Source: Saccharospirillum salsuginis (GTDB lineage: Bacteria; Pseudomonadota; Gammaproteobacteria; Pseudomonadales; Natronospirillaceae). From it: 58,719 nt of DNA. The stretch's first letter is position 1, and every line of letters starts with the position of its first letter. The position numbers were made by a program, and so were the translations under genes. This document shows, piece by piece, positions 44,846 through 53,882 of the stretch. The DNA is taken from NCBI RefSeq assembly GCF_014651855.1, contig NZ_BMXR01000008.1, positions 240,351-299,069 of the forward strand, in the 5' to 3' direction. A model generated the notes under the pieces. That model was not told the origin of the DNA and made no database searches. It saw only the letters and a list, made by a program, of their open reading frames with translations.

Positions 44846-45730
44846 ATGTCCTGGCTAACCGAATTCCCTCAGCTCAGCCGCAGGGACCTGTTGACCCTGC
44901 GCCAAACCCTCGATGAAGGGTATCGGTCGTTTTCCCGTTCCTACGGTGAAGCCATCGAGAATTTTTTCGACCCGCTGCTGGCCTTTCTGGTCTGGTTCGA
45001 GAACCTGCTGGTCGAAGCGCCCTGGTGGGTAGTGATCGCCGCCATACTGGGGATCACCCACTACGCGGCCCGATCCATCAAACTGACGGTGGGTGTGGGC
45101 ATTTCGCTCTTCCTGGTCGGCTTTTTCGGTATGTGGGAAGACACCATGAGCACGCTGAGCATCATTACAGTCTGTACCCTGATTTCCATTGCGCTCGGCA
45201 TCCCGATGGGCATCCTGATGGCGCGCTCGCACCGGGCGCAGAGCATCATCACACCGGTGCTCGATATCATGCAGACGATGCCGGCGTTCGTGTACCTGAT
45301 TCCGGTGGTCATGCTGCTCGGTATCGGCAAGATCCCGGGGTTGATCGCCGTGATTATCTACGCCATCCCGCCGGTGATCCGGCTGACCAACCTGGGCATC
45401 CGGCTGGTCGATAAAGAGGTTCTGGAAGCGGCCGACGCCTATGGCGTGACGCCCATGCAGCGACTGTTCAACGTTCAATTGCCGCTGGCGATGCCGAACA
45501 TCATGGCCGGGATCAACCAGACCATCATGATGGCGCTGGCCATGGTGGTCATCGCCTCGATGATCGGTGTGTCCGGTCTGGGGCAGCCGGTGTTGCGCTC
45601 CATCACCAACCAGTACTTCACCCTGGGCATTCTGAACGGGGCGGCCATTGTGGTCCTGGCGATCATTTTCGACCGGGTTTCCCAGTCCTACGCCAAACGG
45701 TCCCAGCGTTACATGAGGAGCGGTTCATGA
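44846..45730 (+). CDS. Glycine betaine-type ABC transporter permease
   Basis: A 294-residue ProW/OpuAB-type permease with about six helices. The EAA-like loop contains EAADAYGVTPMQRLFNVQLPLAMPNIMAGINQTIMMAL, which docks the ATPase. An N-terminal soluble stretch of about 50 residues precedes the first helix. GAGGTAG precedes the ATG. Its stop overlaps the ATPase start (ATGA). Confidence 0.92.
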   Translation: MSWLTEFPQLSRRDLLTLRQTLDEGYRSFSRSYGEAIENFFDPLLAFLVWFENLLVEAPWWVVIAAILGITHYAARSIKLTVGVGISLFLVGFFGMWEDTMSTLSIITVCTLISIALGIPMGILMARSHRAQSIITPVLDIMQTMPAFVYLIPVVMLLGIGKIPGLIAVIIYAIPPVIRLTNLGIRLVDKEVLEAADAYGVTPMQRLFNVQLPLAMPNIMAGINQTIMMALAMVVIASMIGVSGLGQPVLRSITNQYFTLGILNGAAIVVLAIIFDRVSQSYAKRSQRYMRSGS

Positions 45731-46992
45731 CCTCGCCGTTGATACGCATCGAAGGGTTGTACCAGCTGTTCGGTAAAAACCCTCAGACGCATATGCATTT
45801 GGTGAAAGCCGGCAAGACCAAGGACGAGATCCTGGCGGAGACCGGCCACACCCTGGGTTTGAAGGACATCAACCTGGAGATACAGCAGGGTGAGATTTTC
45901 GTCATCATGGGGCTGTCGGGGTCGGGTAAATCGACACTGATTCGCCACTTCAATCGACTGATCGACCCGACCGAAGGCCGGGTGATCGTCGAAGACGAAG
46001 ACATCATGGAACTGGATGCCAAATCGCTGCGCAATTTTCGACAGAAAAAAATGTCCATGGTGTTTCAGCGGTTTGGTCTGCTGCCGCACTACACCGTGCA
46101 GGAAAACGTCGCCTTCGGGTTGCGTGCCCAGGGCGTCGGTAAGGAAGAGCGTGAAAAGAAAGCCAAGCAATGGCTGGAGGACGTCGGCCTGGCCGGTTAC
46201 GAGAACCAGTACCCGGCGCAACTGTCCGGCGGTCAGCAGCAGCGGGTGGGCTTGGCCCGCGCACTGTGCACCGACGCCGAGATCCTGCTGATGGACGAAG
46301 CCTTCTCCGCGCTGGATCCGCTGATCCGCAGTGAAATGCAGGATCAGTTGATGGCGTTGCAGGATCGCCTGCACAAGACCATCGTCTTCATCACCCACGA
46401 CCTCGATGAGGCCCTGCGCATCGGCGACCGCATCGCCATTCTGCGTGACGGCGAGCTGGTTCAGGTCGGTCAACCGGCCGACATCCTGCTGCATCCGGCG
46501 GACGACTACGTCGAGAAGTTTGTTCGCGACGTCAACCGCGCCCGCGCGCTGACGGTCGAGACCGTGATGAAGCCGCCGACCCACCGCATCGACGCCAAGA
46601 CCATCAACGATGCCCTGGCGCACATGCGTTCGGCCAAGTCCGGCTATGCCTTCTACGTGAACGACGAGGGGTATCAGGGCTTCGTCAGTGAAGAAAACCT
46701 CGCCAAAGTGGCCAAGGAGAAGGGCAAGGAGCCCTTGTGCGAGGACTACTACGAGGACTCCTTCGTCATTTCACCGGAAACCCCTCTGGAGGAAGTGATT
46801 CCACAGACGCTGGATCACGACCACCCGCTGCCGGTGGTCAACGAAGCCGGCGAATTGACCGGTGAATTGAGCCGGGACGACCTGGTTCAGGTGTTGACCC
46901 ACACGCCCACCTCGGATGCTGCGGGCAATGACGACGCATCCGAAGACGAGGGGACGGCCAAAGGCACGTCCAAGGAGCCGCCGGCGGCTTGA
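45727..46992 (+). CDS. Glycine betaine-type ABC transporter ATP-binding protein with CBS region
   Basis: A 421-residue ProV/OpuAA-type ATPase. Walker A is GLSGSGKST (62-70), the signature LSGGQQQRVGLA starts at 166, Walker B is ILLMD with Glu191. After about residue 275 a pair of CBS motifs (THRIDAKTINDALAHM; PETPLEEVIPQTLDHDHPLPVVNEAGELTGELSRDDL) would sense ionic strength or nucleotides, as in OpuA. An acidic low-complexity tail of about 25 residues follows. It overlaps the permease gene by 4 bp. Confidence 0.93.
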   Translation: MTSPLIRIEGLYQLFGKNPQTHMHLVKAGKTKDEILAETGHTLGLKDINLEIQQGEIFVIMGLSGSGKSTLIRHFNRLIDPTEGRVIVEDEDIMELDAKSLRNFRQKKMSMVFQRFGLLPHYTVQENVAFGLRAQGVGKEEREKKAKQWLEDVGLAGYENQYPAQLSGGQQQRVGLARALCTDAEILLMDEAFSALDPLIRSEMQDQLMALQDRLHKTIVFITHDLDEALRIGDRIAILRDGELVQVGQPADILLHPADDYVEKFVRDVNRARALTVETVMKPPTHRIDAKTINDALAHMRSAKSGYAFYVNDEGYQGFVSEENLAKVAKEKGKEPLCEDYYEDSFVISPETPLEEVIPQTLDHDHPLPVVNEAGELTGELSRDDLVQVLTHTPTSDAAGNDDASEDEGTAKGTSKEPPAA

Positions 46993-47012
46993 GGCCCTCG
47001 CTTCATTAGATC

Positions 47013-47075
47013 TGTCGCGCACGGAGTGCGCTCCTACAGAAATCCGTATGGTAGGAGCGCACTCCGTGCGCGACA
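47013..47075. repeat. REPIN, GTAGGAGCGCACTCCGTGCGCGACA family
   Basis: TGTCGCGCACGGAGTGCGCTCCTACA and its inverted copy flank a 12-bp spacer. It lies 20 bp after the ATPase gene and may cap that transcript. Confidence 0.8.
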
Positions 47076-47097
47076 TCTATACCTGTCACCCCACTGC

Positions 47098-47268
47098 ATA
47101 GTTCCAGATATCTATCAAAACCCTGTCTTCTAATTACCTACAGCTATCACCGCCATATAAATAGATAAATTTTATTAATAATCAAAAGCTCATAGTATTT
47201 GCCTTGTTCGAGGCGACAACGCCTCACCGTCGAAACCGAACCCAAACAGGCAAAACCAGGAGCACTGA
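47098..47268. promoter_or_regulatory. AT-rich ahpC promoter region
   Basis: This stretch is markedly AT-rich against a GC-rich background. ATAG-N7-TTAT at 47161-47175 partly fits half of an OxyR site; the second half is not convincing, so OxyR control is only a suggestion. The ahpC ribosome-binding site CAGGAG ends the region. Confidence 0.35.
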
Positions 47269-47835
47269 ATGTCCCGCTACATCGATTCCGAACTGAAACC
47301 CTTCAAAGCCACCGCCTACCAGAACGGCGACTTCGTTGAAGTCACCGACGCCGACCTGAAAGGCCAGTGGTCCGTGGTCTTCTTTTACCCGGCCGACTTC
47401 ACCTTCGTCTGCCCGACCGAACTGGGTGACCTGGCCGATAACTACGACGAGTTCAAGCGACTGGGCGTCGAGATCTACTCCGTCTCCACCGACACCCACT
47501 TCACGCACAAGGCCTGGCACGACAGTTCCGAGACCATCGGCAAGATCCAGTACCCGATGATCGCCGACCCGACCGGCACCATCACCCGGAACTTCAACGT
47601 CATGATCGAGGAAGAGGGCATCGCTGATCGCGGTACCTTCGTCATCAACCCGGAAGGGCAGATCAAGATCGTCGAAATCACCGACGGTGGCATCGGCCGC
47701 GACGCCAGCGAACTGCTGCGCAAGATCAAGGCCGCGCAATACATCGCCGCGCACCCCGGCGAAGTCTGCCCGGCCAAGTGGAAGGAAGGGGAAGAGACCT
47801 TGGCGCCGTCTTTGGATCTGGTGGGCAAGATTTAA
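47269..47835 (+). CDS. ahpC: Alkyl hydroperoxide reductase subunit C
   Basis: AhpC is a typical 2-Cys peroxiredoxin of 188 residues. The peroxidatic cysteine is Cys48 in TFVCPTEL and the resolving cysteine is Cys167 in GEVCPAKW. The C-terminus makes it the sensitive, decamer-forming type. It reduces hydrogen peroxide, organic peroxides and peroxynitrite with electrons from AhpF, encoded 251 bp downstream. CAGGAG lies 8 bp upstream of the ATG. Confidence 0.96.
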   Translation: MSRYIDSELKPFKATAYQNGDFVEVTDADLKGQWSVVFFYPADFTFVCPTELGDLADNYDEFKRLGVEIYSVSTDTHFTHKAWHDSSETIGKIQYPMIADPTGTITRNFNVMIEEEGIADRGTFVINPEGQIKIVEITDGGIGRDASELLRKIKAAQYIAAHPGEVCPAKWKEGEETLAPSLDLVGKI

Positions 47836-47859
47836 TCGTGAGCCGATTCATTGACTATT

Positions 47860-48038
47860 TGTCGGATTACGCGCTTACGCGCTAATCCGACCTACCATTT
47901 CGTAGGAGCGCACTCCGTGCGCGACACCAATGTCGGCGACGTGTGGAATGTCGCGCACGGAGTGCGCTCCTACAAATTCGTTGCGAGTAGGTTGGATCGG
48001 TCCGGCGCTTCGGTAGCGCGATAGCGCGTAATCCAACA
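47860..48038. repeat. cluster of three REP units between ahpC and ahpF
   Basis: A GTCGGATTACGCG...CGCTAATCCGACCTAC hairpin (47860-47895), a GTAGGAGCGCACTCC REPIN (47902-47974) and a GTAGGTTGGAT...ATCCAACA hairpin (47987-48038) fill most of the ahpC-ahpF gap. They probably protect the abundant ahpC message and lower ahpF expression. Confidence 0.75.
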
Positions 48039-48086
48039 CTCCAACCCAACCACCTCTATCCAACGATTCCCCACAAGGACCCACTG

Positions 48087-49667
48087 ATGCTAGACACCAC
48101 CCTGAAACACCAACTGGACACCTACTTACAGAACATCAAGACCCCGATCGAAGTCAGTGTGTCCGGCGATGAATCCGCCAAAGCTATAGAACTCAAGCAA
48201 CTGGCCGACGAGATCATCGGTCTCAACGACAAGATTTCCGCCGGCACCCACCAGGGCCGGCGCGTGCCCAGTCTCGCCATTGCCCCGCACGGTGAAACCC
48301 CACGCGTCAGTTTCGCCGGTGTGCCGCTCGGTCACGAATTCACGTCACTGGTGCTCGCGTTGCTGCAGGCCGGTGGCCACCCGTCCAAGGCCGATGCCGA
48401 GCTGCAGGAGCAGATTCGCGGTTTGAAAGGCCCGTTTCATTTCGAAACCTACATTTCGTTGTCGTGCCAGAACTGCCCGGATGTGGTTCAGGCGCTGAAC
48501 CTAATGGCCACACTGAACCCCGACATCACCCATGAAATGATCGACGGCGCCGTTTTCCAGGATGAGGTCGAGGCGCGTGACATCTTGGCGGTGCCGTCCG
48601 TTTACCTGAACGGCGAACACTTCGGCCAGGGCCGGATGAGCCTGGAAGAGATTGTCGCCAAATTGGATACCGGCGCGGCCGAGCAGAAAGTGGAAGCACT
48701 GAACCAGCGCGAACCCTACGATGTGCTCGTCGTCGGCGGTGGCCCGGCCGGCGCGGCGGCGGCGATTTATGCCGCACGAAAGGGCATTCGCACCGGCCTG
48801 GTCGCCGAACGCTTCGGCGGACAGGTGATGGATACGGTCGGCATCGAGAACTTCATTTCCGTGTCCTACACCGAAGGCCCCAAACTGGCCGCCAGCCTGG
48901 AGCAACACGTCAAGGAATACGGCGTTGACCTGATTACCGGGCAACGCGCCGCTGAACTGAAACGCGATGGGTTACTGACACTGGGGCTGGAGAGCGGTGC
49001 GGTGTTGTCGAGTCGGTCCATGGTGCTGGCACCGGGGGCGCGCTGGCGCAAACTGGGCGTGCCCGGCGAGGCCGAATACGCCAACAAGGGCGTGGCGTAC
49101 TGCCCGCATTGCGACGGCCCCTTCTACAAAGGCAAGAAAGTCGCCGTGATCGGTGGCGGTAACTCCGGCATCGAAGCGGCGATCGATCTGGCCGGTATCG
49201 TCGAGCACGTCACCGTGCTGGAATTCGCCGATACCCTGCGGGCCGATGAGGTGTTGCAGCGCAAGGCGCGATCCTTGCCGAACGTGACCATCATCGCCAA
49301 CGCTCAGACCACCGAGATTGTCGGTAATGGCAAGACGGTTACTGGTCTGAATTACACCGACCGGGCGAGCGGTGAGGCAGGTTCCGTCGAACTGGCCGGT
49401 GTCTTTGTGCAGATCGGCCTGGTGCCCAACACTGAATGGTTGCAGGACAGCGATATCGAATTGAACCGGACGGGTGAAATGATCATCGACGAGCGCGGCG
49501 CGACGTCACTGAAGGGCGTGTTTGCGGCGGGCGATGCGACCACGGTGCCGTACAAGCAGATCGTCGTTTCAATGGGCGCCGGGGCTACGGCGGCACTGGG
49601 CGCGTTCGATTACCTGATTCGGGAGAGTGCGCCGGAAGAGGAGGGTGCCCAGGCGTCCGCTGCCTGA
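48087..49667 (+). CDS. ahpF: Alkyl hydroperoxide reductase subunit F
   Basis: AhpF is a 526-residue flavoprotein. An N-terminal tandem thioredoxin-like domain has the redox pair Cys127/Cys130 (SCQNC). The thioredoxin-reductase-like part begins near residue 211 (YDVLVVGGGPAGAAAA, FAD) and carries the second pair Cys339/Cys342 (YCPHC) and the NAD-binding VIGGGNSGIEAA. It passes electrons from NADH to AhpC. AAGGA lies 8 bp upstream of the ATG. A strong terminator follows. Confidence 0.96.
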   Translation: MLDTTLKHQLDTYLQNIKTPIEVSVSGDESAKAIELKQLADEIIGLNDKISAGTHQGRRVPSLAIAPHGETPRVSFAGVPLGHEFTSLVLALLQAGGHPSKADAELQEQIRGLKGPFHFETYISLSCQNCPDVVQALNLMATLNPDITHEMIDGAVFQDEVEARDILAVPSVYLNGEHFGQGRMSLEEIVAKLDTGAAEQKVEALNQREPYDVLVVGGGPAGAAAAIYAARKGIRTGLVAERFGGQVMDTVGIENFISVSYTEGPKLAASLEQHVKEYGVDLITGQRAAELKRDGLLTLGLESGAVLSSRSMVLAPGARWRKLGVPGEAEYANKGVAYCPHCDGPFYKGKKVAVIGGGNSGIEAAIDLAGIVEHVTVLEFADTLRADEVLQRKARSLPNVTIIANAQTTEIVGNGKTVTGLNYTDRASGEAGSVELAGVFVQIGLVPNTEWLQDSDIELNRTGEMIIDERGATSLKGVFAAGDATTVPYKQIVVSMGAGATAALGAFDYLIRESAPEEEGAQASAA

Positions 49668-49678
49668 TACTGGAAACG

Positions 49679-49707
49679 AAAAAAGGGCCCGTTGGGCCCT
49701 TTTTTTA
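49679..49707 (+). terminator. intrinsic terminator after ahpF
   Basis: AAAAAGGGCCC-GTT-GGGCCCTTTTTTT is a perfect stem with a 3-nt loop and T-run, starting 12 bp after the stop. The A-run on the left makes it potentially bidirectional. Confidence 0.92.
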
Positions 49708-49719
49708 ACTGTGTCTCCT

Positions 49720-49790
49720 GTAGGAGCGCACTCCGTGCGCGACACAGTGTGCACGCTTCATAACCTGTCGCGCACGGAGTACGCTCCTAC
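49720..49790. repeat. REPIN, GTAGGAGCGCACTCCGTGCGCGACA family
   Basis: GTAGGAGCGCACTCCGTGCGCGAC faces GTCGCGCACGGAGTACGCTCCTAC across 23 bp. It lies between the ahpF terminator and the fabB end. One base differs between the arms. Confidence 0.8.
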
Positions 49791-49801
49791 AGGTTCAGCG
49801 G

Positions 49802-51016
49802 TCATTCGTAGCGCTGCAACACCAGTGTGGCGTTGGTACCACCGAACCCGAAGCTGTTCGACATGACGCGGTTCAGCGTCACGTTGTCCTGCATTTCGGT
49901 GACGACGTTGGCGTCGCCGGCGTCCGGGTCCAGGTTGTCGACGTTCTGGCTGGCGGCAATGAAGTTGTTCTTCAGCATCAGCAAGCTGTAGATCGCTTCC
50001 TGCACACCGGCCGCGCCCAGGCTGTGACCGGACAGCGACTTGGTGGAAGCCACCGGCGGCATGTCATCGCCGAAGACCGTACGCACCGCGTTCAGCTCGG
50101 TGATGTCGCCGGCCGGGGTCGAGGTGCCGTGGGCGTTGATGTAGTCGATTCCGCCATCGACGCTCTGCATGGCCATTTGCATGCACCGCACCGCGCCTTC
50201 ACCGCTCGGGGCGACCATGTTGTAGCCGTCGCTGGTGGCGCCGTAGCCGACCACTTCGGCGTAGATCTTGGCACCGCGCGCCTTGGCGTGCTCCAGCTCC
50301 TCCAGTACCAGCATGCCGCCGCCACCGGCGATGACGAAGCCGTCACGATCTTTGTCGTAGGCCCGGCTCGCCTTTTCGGGGGCGTCGTTGTACTTGGTGG
50401 AGAGGGCGCCCATGGCGTCGAACAGGCTGCTCATGGTCCAGTGTTCGGCCTCGCCGCCGCCGGCGAAGACGATGTCCTGCTTGCCCAGCTGGATCAGTTC
50501 CATGGCGTTGCCGATGCAGTGCGCGCTGGTGGAACAGGCGGACGTGATGGAGTAGTTCACGCCCTTGATCTGAAACGGTGTGGCCAGACAGGCGGAAACG
50601 GTGGAGCCCATGGTCTGGGTGACGCGGTAGGGGCCGACACGCTTGAGGCCTTTTTCACGCAGGATGTCCGCCGCTTCCACCTGGCTGCCGGAGTCGGCAC
50701 CGCCGGAGCCGGCGATCAGGCCGGTGCGGATGTTGGACACCTGGTCTTCGGTCAGGCCGGCGTCTTTAATGGCCTGATCCATGGAAATGTAGGCGTAGCC
50801 CGCGGCCGCGCCCATGAAACGAATGGACTTGCGGTCGATGTGGTCCGCCAGGTTGATCTCCGGCGTGCCACTGACGTGGCTGCGCATGCCCAGTTCGGCG
50901 TATTTTTCGTTGAAACGGATGCCGGAGCGGCCATTTTTCAGGCTCTCGGTAACGGCGTCCGCATCGTTGCCCAGGCAGGATACGATGCCCAGGCCGGTTA
51001 CGACGACTCTTTTCAC
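49802..51016 (-). CDS. fabB: Beta-ketoacyl-ACP synthase I
   Basis: FabB is 404 residues and elongates unsaturated and saturated acyl-ACP in the cytosol. The Cys-His-His set is visible: the active cysteine in SACSTSAHC (about residue 161), His in NAHGTSTPAGD and His in SGHSLGAAG. The C-terminal SFGFGGTNATL is typical. The start is GTG at 51016 with GGGAGG 7 bp upstream, 2 bp after the fabA stop. The upstream frame extension to 51094 is rejected. fabA-fabB is the usual operon for anaerobic-type unsaturated fatty acid synthesis. Confidence 0.96.
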   Translation of the reverse strand: MKRVVVTGLGIVSCLGNDADAVTESLKNGRSGIRFNEKYAELGMRSHVSGTPEINLADHIDRKSIRFMGAAAGYAYISMDQAIKDAGLTEDQVSNIRTGLIAGSGGADSGSQVEAADILREKGLKRVGPYRVTQTMGSTVSACLATPFQIKGVNYSITSACSTSAHCIGNAMELIQLGKQDIVFAGGGEAEHWTMSSLFDAMGALSTKYNDAPEKASRAYDKDRDGFVIAGGGGMLVLEELEHAKARGAKIYAEVVGYGATSDGYNMVAPSGEGAVRCMQMAMQSVDGGIDYINAHGTSTPAGDITELNAVRTVFGDDMPPVASTKSLSGHSLGAAGVQEAIYSLLMLKNNFIAASQNVDNLDPDAGDANVVTEMQDNVTLNRVMSNSFGFGGTNATLVLQRYE

Positions 51017-51018
51017 GA

Positions 51019-51540
51019 TCAGCCTCCCATTTGTTCGGGCTTGAACAGACCGACTTTCAGGTCTTTGGCGAAGTAGATGGGTTTGCCATCGCATTCGACG
51101 ACGCCATCGGCGATGCCCATGACGAGTCGGGATTCCATAACGCGCTTGACGTTCAGTTTGTAGGTGACTTTTTTAGCGTCGGGCATGATCTGGCCTTTGA
51201 AGGTCAGTTCGCCGACGCCGAGGGCGCGGCCCTTGCCCTGGTTACCGCGCCAGCCAAGGAAGAAGCCGACCAGTTGCCACATGGCGTCGAGGCCGAGGCA
51301 GCCGGGCATGACGGGGTCGCCGGGGAAGTGGCATTTGAAGAACCAGAGATCGGGGTTGATGTCGAGTTCGGCTTCAATATACCCCTTGCCGTATTCGCCG
51401 CCTTCGTCGGTGATCTTGGGGATGCGGTCCATCATCAACATGTTGTCGACCGGCAATTGGGGGTTGCCGGGGCCAAACATGCGTCCGTAGCCGCATTCGA
51501 TCAGGTCCGCTTTGTCCAGGGATGAAGGACGATCTGTCAT
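51019..51540 (-). CDS. fabA: 3-hydroxydecanoyl-ACP dehydratase/isomerase
   Basis: FabA is 173 residues and makes the cis-3-decenoyl-ACP branch point of unsaturated fatty acid synthesis. The active-site His is in FFKCHFPGDPVMPGC and the Asp in LGLDAMWQLVGF; the opening FGPGNPQLPVDNMLMMDRI is characteristic. An ATG at 51555 opens the frame, but the ATG at 51540 has GGAA 9 bp upstream and fits the usual length. It is coupled to fabB. I see no recognisable FabR or FadR site in the leader. Confidence 0.95.
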   Translation of the reverse strand: MTDRPSSLDKADLIECGYGRMFGPGNPQLPVDNMLMMDRIPKITDEGGEYGKGYIEAELDINPDLWFFKCHFPGDPVMPGCLGLDAMWQLVGFFLGWRGNQGKGRALGVGELTFKGQIMPDAKKVTYKLNVKRVMESRLVMGIADGVVECDGKPIYFAKDLKVGLFKPEQMGG

Positions 51541-51715
51541 ACTGTCGGGTTCCATCTGTTATTTGGTGTTGAGCGCACCATAGCGGAAAGTCTGGGGCTA
51601 TTCCATGCTGTGTGGGAAAAAGTGCTTGAAGTGTGGGTTGGGCTCTGGTGGTGGCCGTCTTTGGGTTGGTTGCCCGGGTTGGGGGTGGCTAGGTTGTATT
51701 GGGTGCCGGGAATCC

Positions 51716-51845
51716 GCCTCGGGGGCGCCGGTATGCACCGAAGGGGCCGCTGTGAACCCGTCCTTGGGCGCTTAACTTAGGTCCGGGCTGGCGCACCAGT
51801 CCATGCCTCAGATGCCCCTGCGGAGCACACCGGCGCCCCCGAGGC
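51716..51845. repeat. long hairpin element, copy 6
   Basis: The arms GCCTCGGGGGCGCCGG and CCGGCGCCCCCGAGGC pair perfectly and the pairing continues with small mismatches. Only part of the shared core remains (GTGAACCCGTCCTTGGGCGCTT). It lies in the 641-bp gap between fabA and the FecR-domain gene, which carries repeats and no convincing gene. Confidence 0.72.
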
Positions 51846-51872
51846 TTGTTTGTACCGCTGCAACCACCGATC

Positions 51873-52176
51873 GTAGGGTGGGTCGGTACGTCTGGTCCGG
51901 CACCCCGGCTTCGGCCGCCCACCAATAATTCGACCGGGACATACAGTAGGTTGGATTAGCGCAGCGTAATCCAACACAGTTAGGCCGATGAGATTACCGT
52001 GCCACGGTAGTGTTGGATTACGCCTACGGCTAATCCAACCTACTGACTGCCTTTTGGTTGATGGTAACCGACCGGGGTTGCATCCTACAGACTGGTGGGC
52101 GGTGCCCACCCTACGCGGCTTCCATGGTGGGCGGCCGAAGCCGGGGTGCCGGACCAGACGTACCGACCCACCCTAC
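51873..52176. repeat. perfect 52-bp inverted repeat enclosing REP units
   Basis: Bases 51873-51924 and 52125-52176 are exact reverse complements over 52 bp, each beginning or ending GTAGGGTGGG/CCCACCCTAC. The 200 bp between them hold two facing REP units (51946-51976 and 52011-52043, GTAGGTTGGATTA family) and a GGTGGGCGGTGCCCACC palindrome (52094-52114). The whole could fold as one large cruciform. It ends 5 bp before the stop of the FecR-domain gene. Confidence 0.8.
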
Positions 52177-52181
52177 GCGAC

Positions 52182-53870
52182 TCAATCCAGAACAGCGCCT
52201 TCCTGCATCAACATGACCCCTTCGACCTGGGCGCCCGCGTCCTGGTTGTCGAAGCCGAAGCCGCCGATGAAGTGCAGGTTGGTGTCGGATCCGGTGAAGT
52301 AGCCGTTGACTTCGCCGTTGGTGCCTCCGCTGAAGGTATTCTGAAGCGTGTTCAGGTTGGAAGAGGTCACCGTATCGGCGTTGAACTGACTGCCTTTCAG
52401 GTTGCCTTCGAAGCCGATGTCCCAATACATATCGCCGCCGAATCCCAAATAAACATTGCCGGTACCGGTGGCATCGTCGAAGTTGACGTTCAGGCTGCCG
52501 TCGAAGTAATCGACTGTCTGAGGGGTGTCATTCAGAGTGATGGTGATACTTGAACAGGGTGAGTCTCCGCCGGCGTTTTCGCATTCATAGGTGGAGAAAT
52601 ACCCCGTACCTGTCCGTTCAGCAATCTTGGTCGGTTCGGCGAACACATAATAGAACGGGTTACTGTCCAGTTCGGTGGGCAGGGCGGAGGTCGGGTCTTC
52701 GTAGAGGGCGGCCTGGTCTGTGGTGCTGGCGTTCCAGATGCCCCATTCGACGGTGGTGTTGCCGAGGTCGTGGGTGGCGAGCGAGGTGGGGCTGGTCAGC
52801 TCGGGGCCTTTGAAGACGCGGTCAGGGGTGACGTAGCCATTGTCCAGTTCGGTCATGCTTTCGGTGTCGTAGTTGACGAAGACGGGGCCGTTGTCGCCGT
52901 CGACGATGTAGCCGTAGTGGACGGCGTCGCCGAAGGAGTCGGTGAGGACGACGAGGCCGTATCTCGGATCGGTTTGCAGGGCTTCGATCTGGGCGTCGGT
53001 GAGTCGGGCGTCGGTTATGATCTCGCCGCTTTCCAGTTGTTCTTCGATCTCGTCGTCGACGGTGGCCAGTTGGATGTCGTCGCCGGTGTCCAGCTCGGTA
53101 GTGGTGACATCAGTGGTGTCGGGGATCTCCGGCGGTTCTTCTCCGACCGGTTCGGCGAAGGCTTCTTCCAGCGGGATGCCTTCGGCGTCTTCTTCGTTCA
53201 GTTGAGCGCGCGGTTCGTCTTCCGGTTGCGGTTCCGGGTTGCCTTCGGCCTCCGGGGAGATGGGGGTATTGAGTTCGTCCGGGGGGTTGAGCAGGCCCTG
53301 CGGGCGGCCGCTTGCGTTGACGCGCCCCCAGATGAATTCGCTGTCGGCGCCGAGGTTGAGTTCGCCGTTGTCGTTGGCGATGCGGATGCCGCCCTGGTAG
53401 ACGCCGAGCAGCAGGCTGCCGGTCTGGATCAGGGCTTCGTAGTGGGTGCCGCGTATGCCGATGCTGGCGTTGGGGGTGCGTACCTGGTAGGCGTCCTGGT
53501 CGGTTTTGCCGATGCTGCCGGTGATGGTGCGGAAGCCGCCGGCGAGCAGGTCCATGAGGACGCGCTCGCGGTCGTTGTCGGCGTCGGTGCCGTGGTATTC
53601 GGTGATTTTCAGCTGGCTTTCGGCGCGCAGGGCGAGGATGGCGTTGTCCTTGAAGCGGATCTGCAGCGAGCCGTCGGCGCCGGTGACGATGGTGTCGCCT
53701 TCGAAGACGTCGGACCGGCGTTGCAGGGCGCGGCGCTGTTCGTTGCCGTCGAGGGCGTAGACATCGCCCCGGGCGATGACCACTTTACCGATGGAGGCCC
53801 AGAGCAGGGCGGGGCAGAGCAGCAAGGCGATCAGGCTGGCCAGGCGGAGTGTGTTCAGTCGGTTCATCAT
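52182..53870 (-). CDS. Exported FecR-domain protein with TbpB-like C-terminal barrel domain
   Basis: A 562-residue exported protein. The signal peptide ends near LLWA (about residue 25) with no lipobox. Residues 27-175 form a FecR domain (GDVYALDGNEQRR...FEGDTIVTGADGSLQIRF...NASIGIRGTHYEALIQTG). A strongly acidic linker follows to about residue 290. The last 150 residues are beta-rich with a TbpB-barrel-like pattern (VDYFDGSLNVNFDDATGTGNVYLGF; GEVNGYFTGSDTNLHFIGGFGF). ATG 53870 has AGGAG 8 bp upstream; ATG 53876 is too close to it. It lies 12 bp after a gene for a FecR-TPR-barrel protein and may be that protein's cargo. The barrel assignment is by pattern only. Confidence 0.75.
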   Translation of the reverse strand: MMNRLNTLRLASLIALLLCPALLWASIGKVVIARGDVYALDGNEQRRALQRRSDVFEGDTIVTGADGSLQIRFKDNAILALRAESQLKITEYHGTDADNDRERVLMDLLAGGFRTITGSIGKTDQDAYQVRTPNASIGIRGTHYEALIQTGSLLLGVYQGGIRIANDNGELNLGADSEFIWGRVNASGRPQGLLNPPDELNTPISPEAEGNPEPQPEDEPRAQLNEEDAEGIPLEEAFAEPVGEEPPEIPDTTDVTTTELDTGDDIQLATVDDEIEEQLESGEIITDARLTDAQIEALQTDPRYGLVVLTDSFGDAVHYGYIVDGDNGPVFVNYDTESMTELDNGYVTPDRVFKGPELTSPTSLATHDLGNTTVEWGIWNASTTDQAALYEDPTSALPTELDSNPFYYVFAEPTKIAERTGTGYFSTYECENAGGDSPCSSITITLNDTPQTVDYFDGSLNVNFDDATGTGNVYLGFGGDMYWDIGFEGNLKGSQFNADTVTSSNLNTLQNTFSGGTNGEVNGYFTGSDTNLHFIGGFGFDNQDAGAQVEGVMLMQEGAVLD

Positions 53871-53882
53871 GGTCATGACTCC

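Noticed and set aside
47161..47175. complete OxyR operator at ahpC
   Set aside because: Only one half fits the consensus; the adjacent half-sites do not match, so only a weak regulatory note was kept.
47013..49790. CRISPR array from repeated GTAGGAGCGC units
   Set aside because: Units are palindromic, paired head to head, irregularly spaced and scattered between genes, and there are no cas genes.
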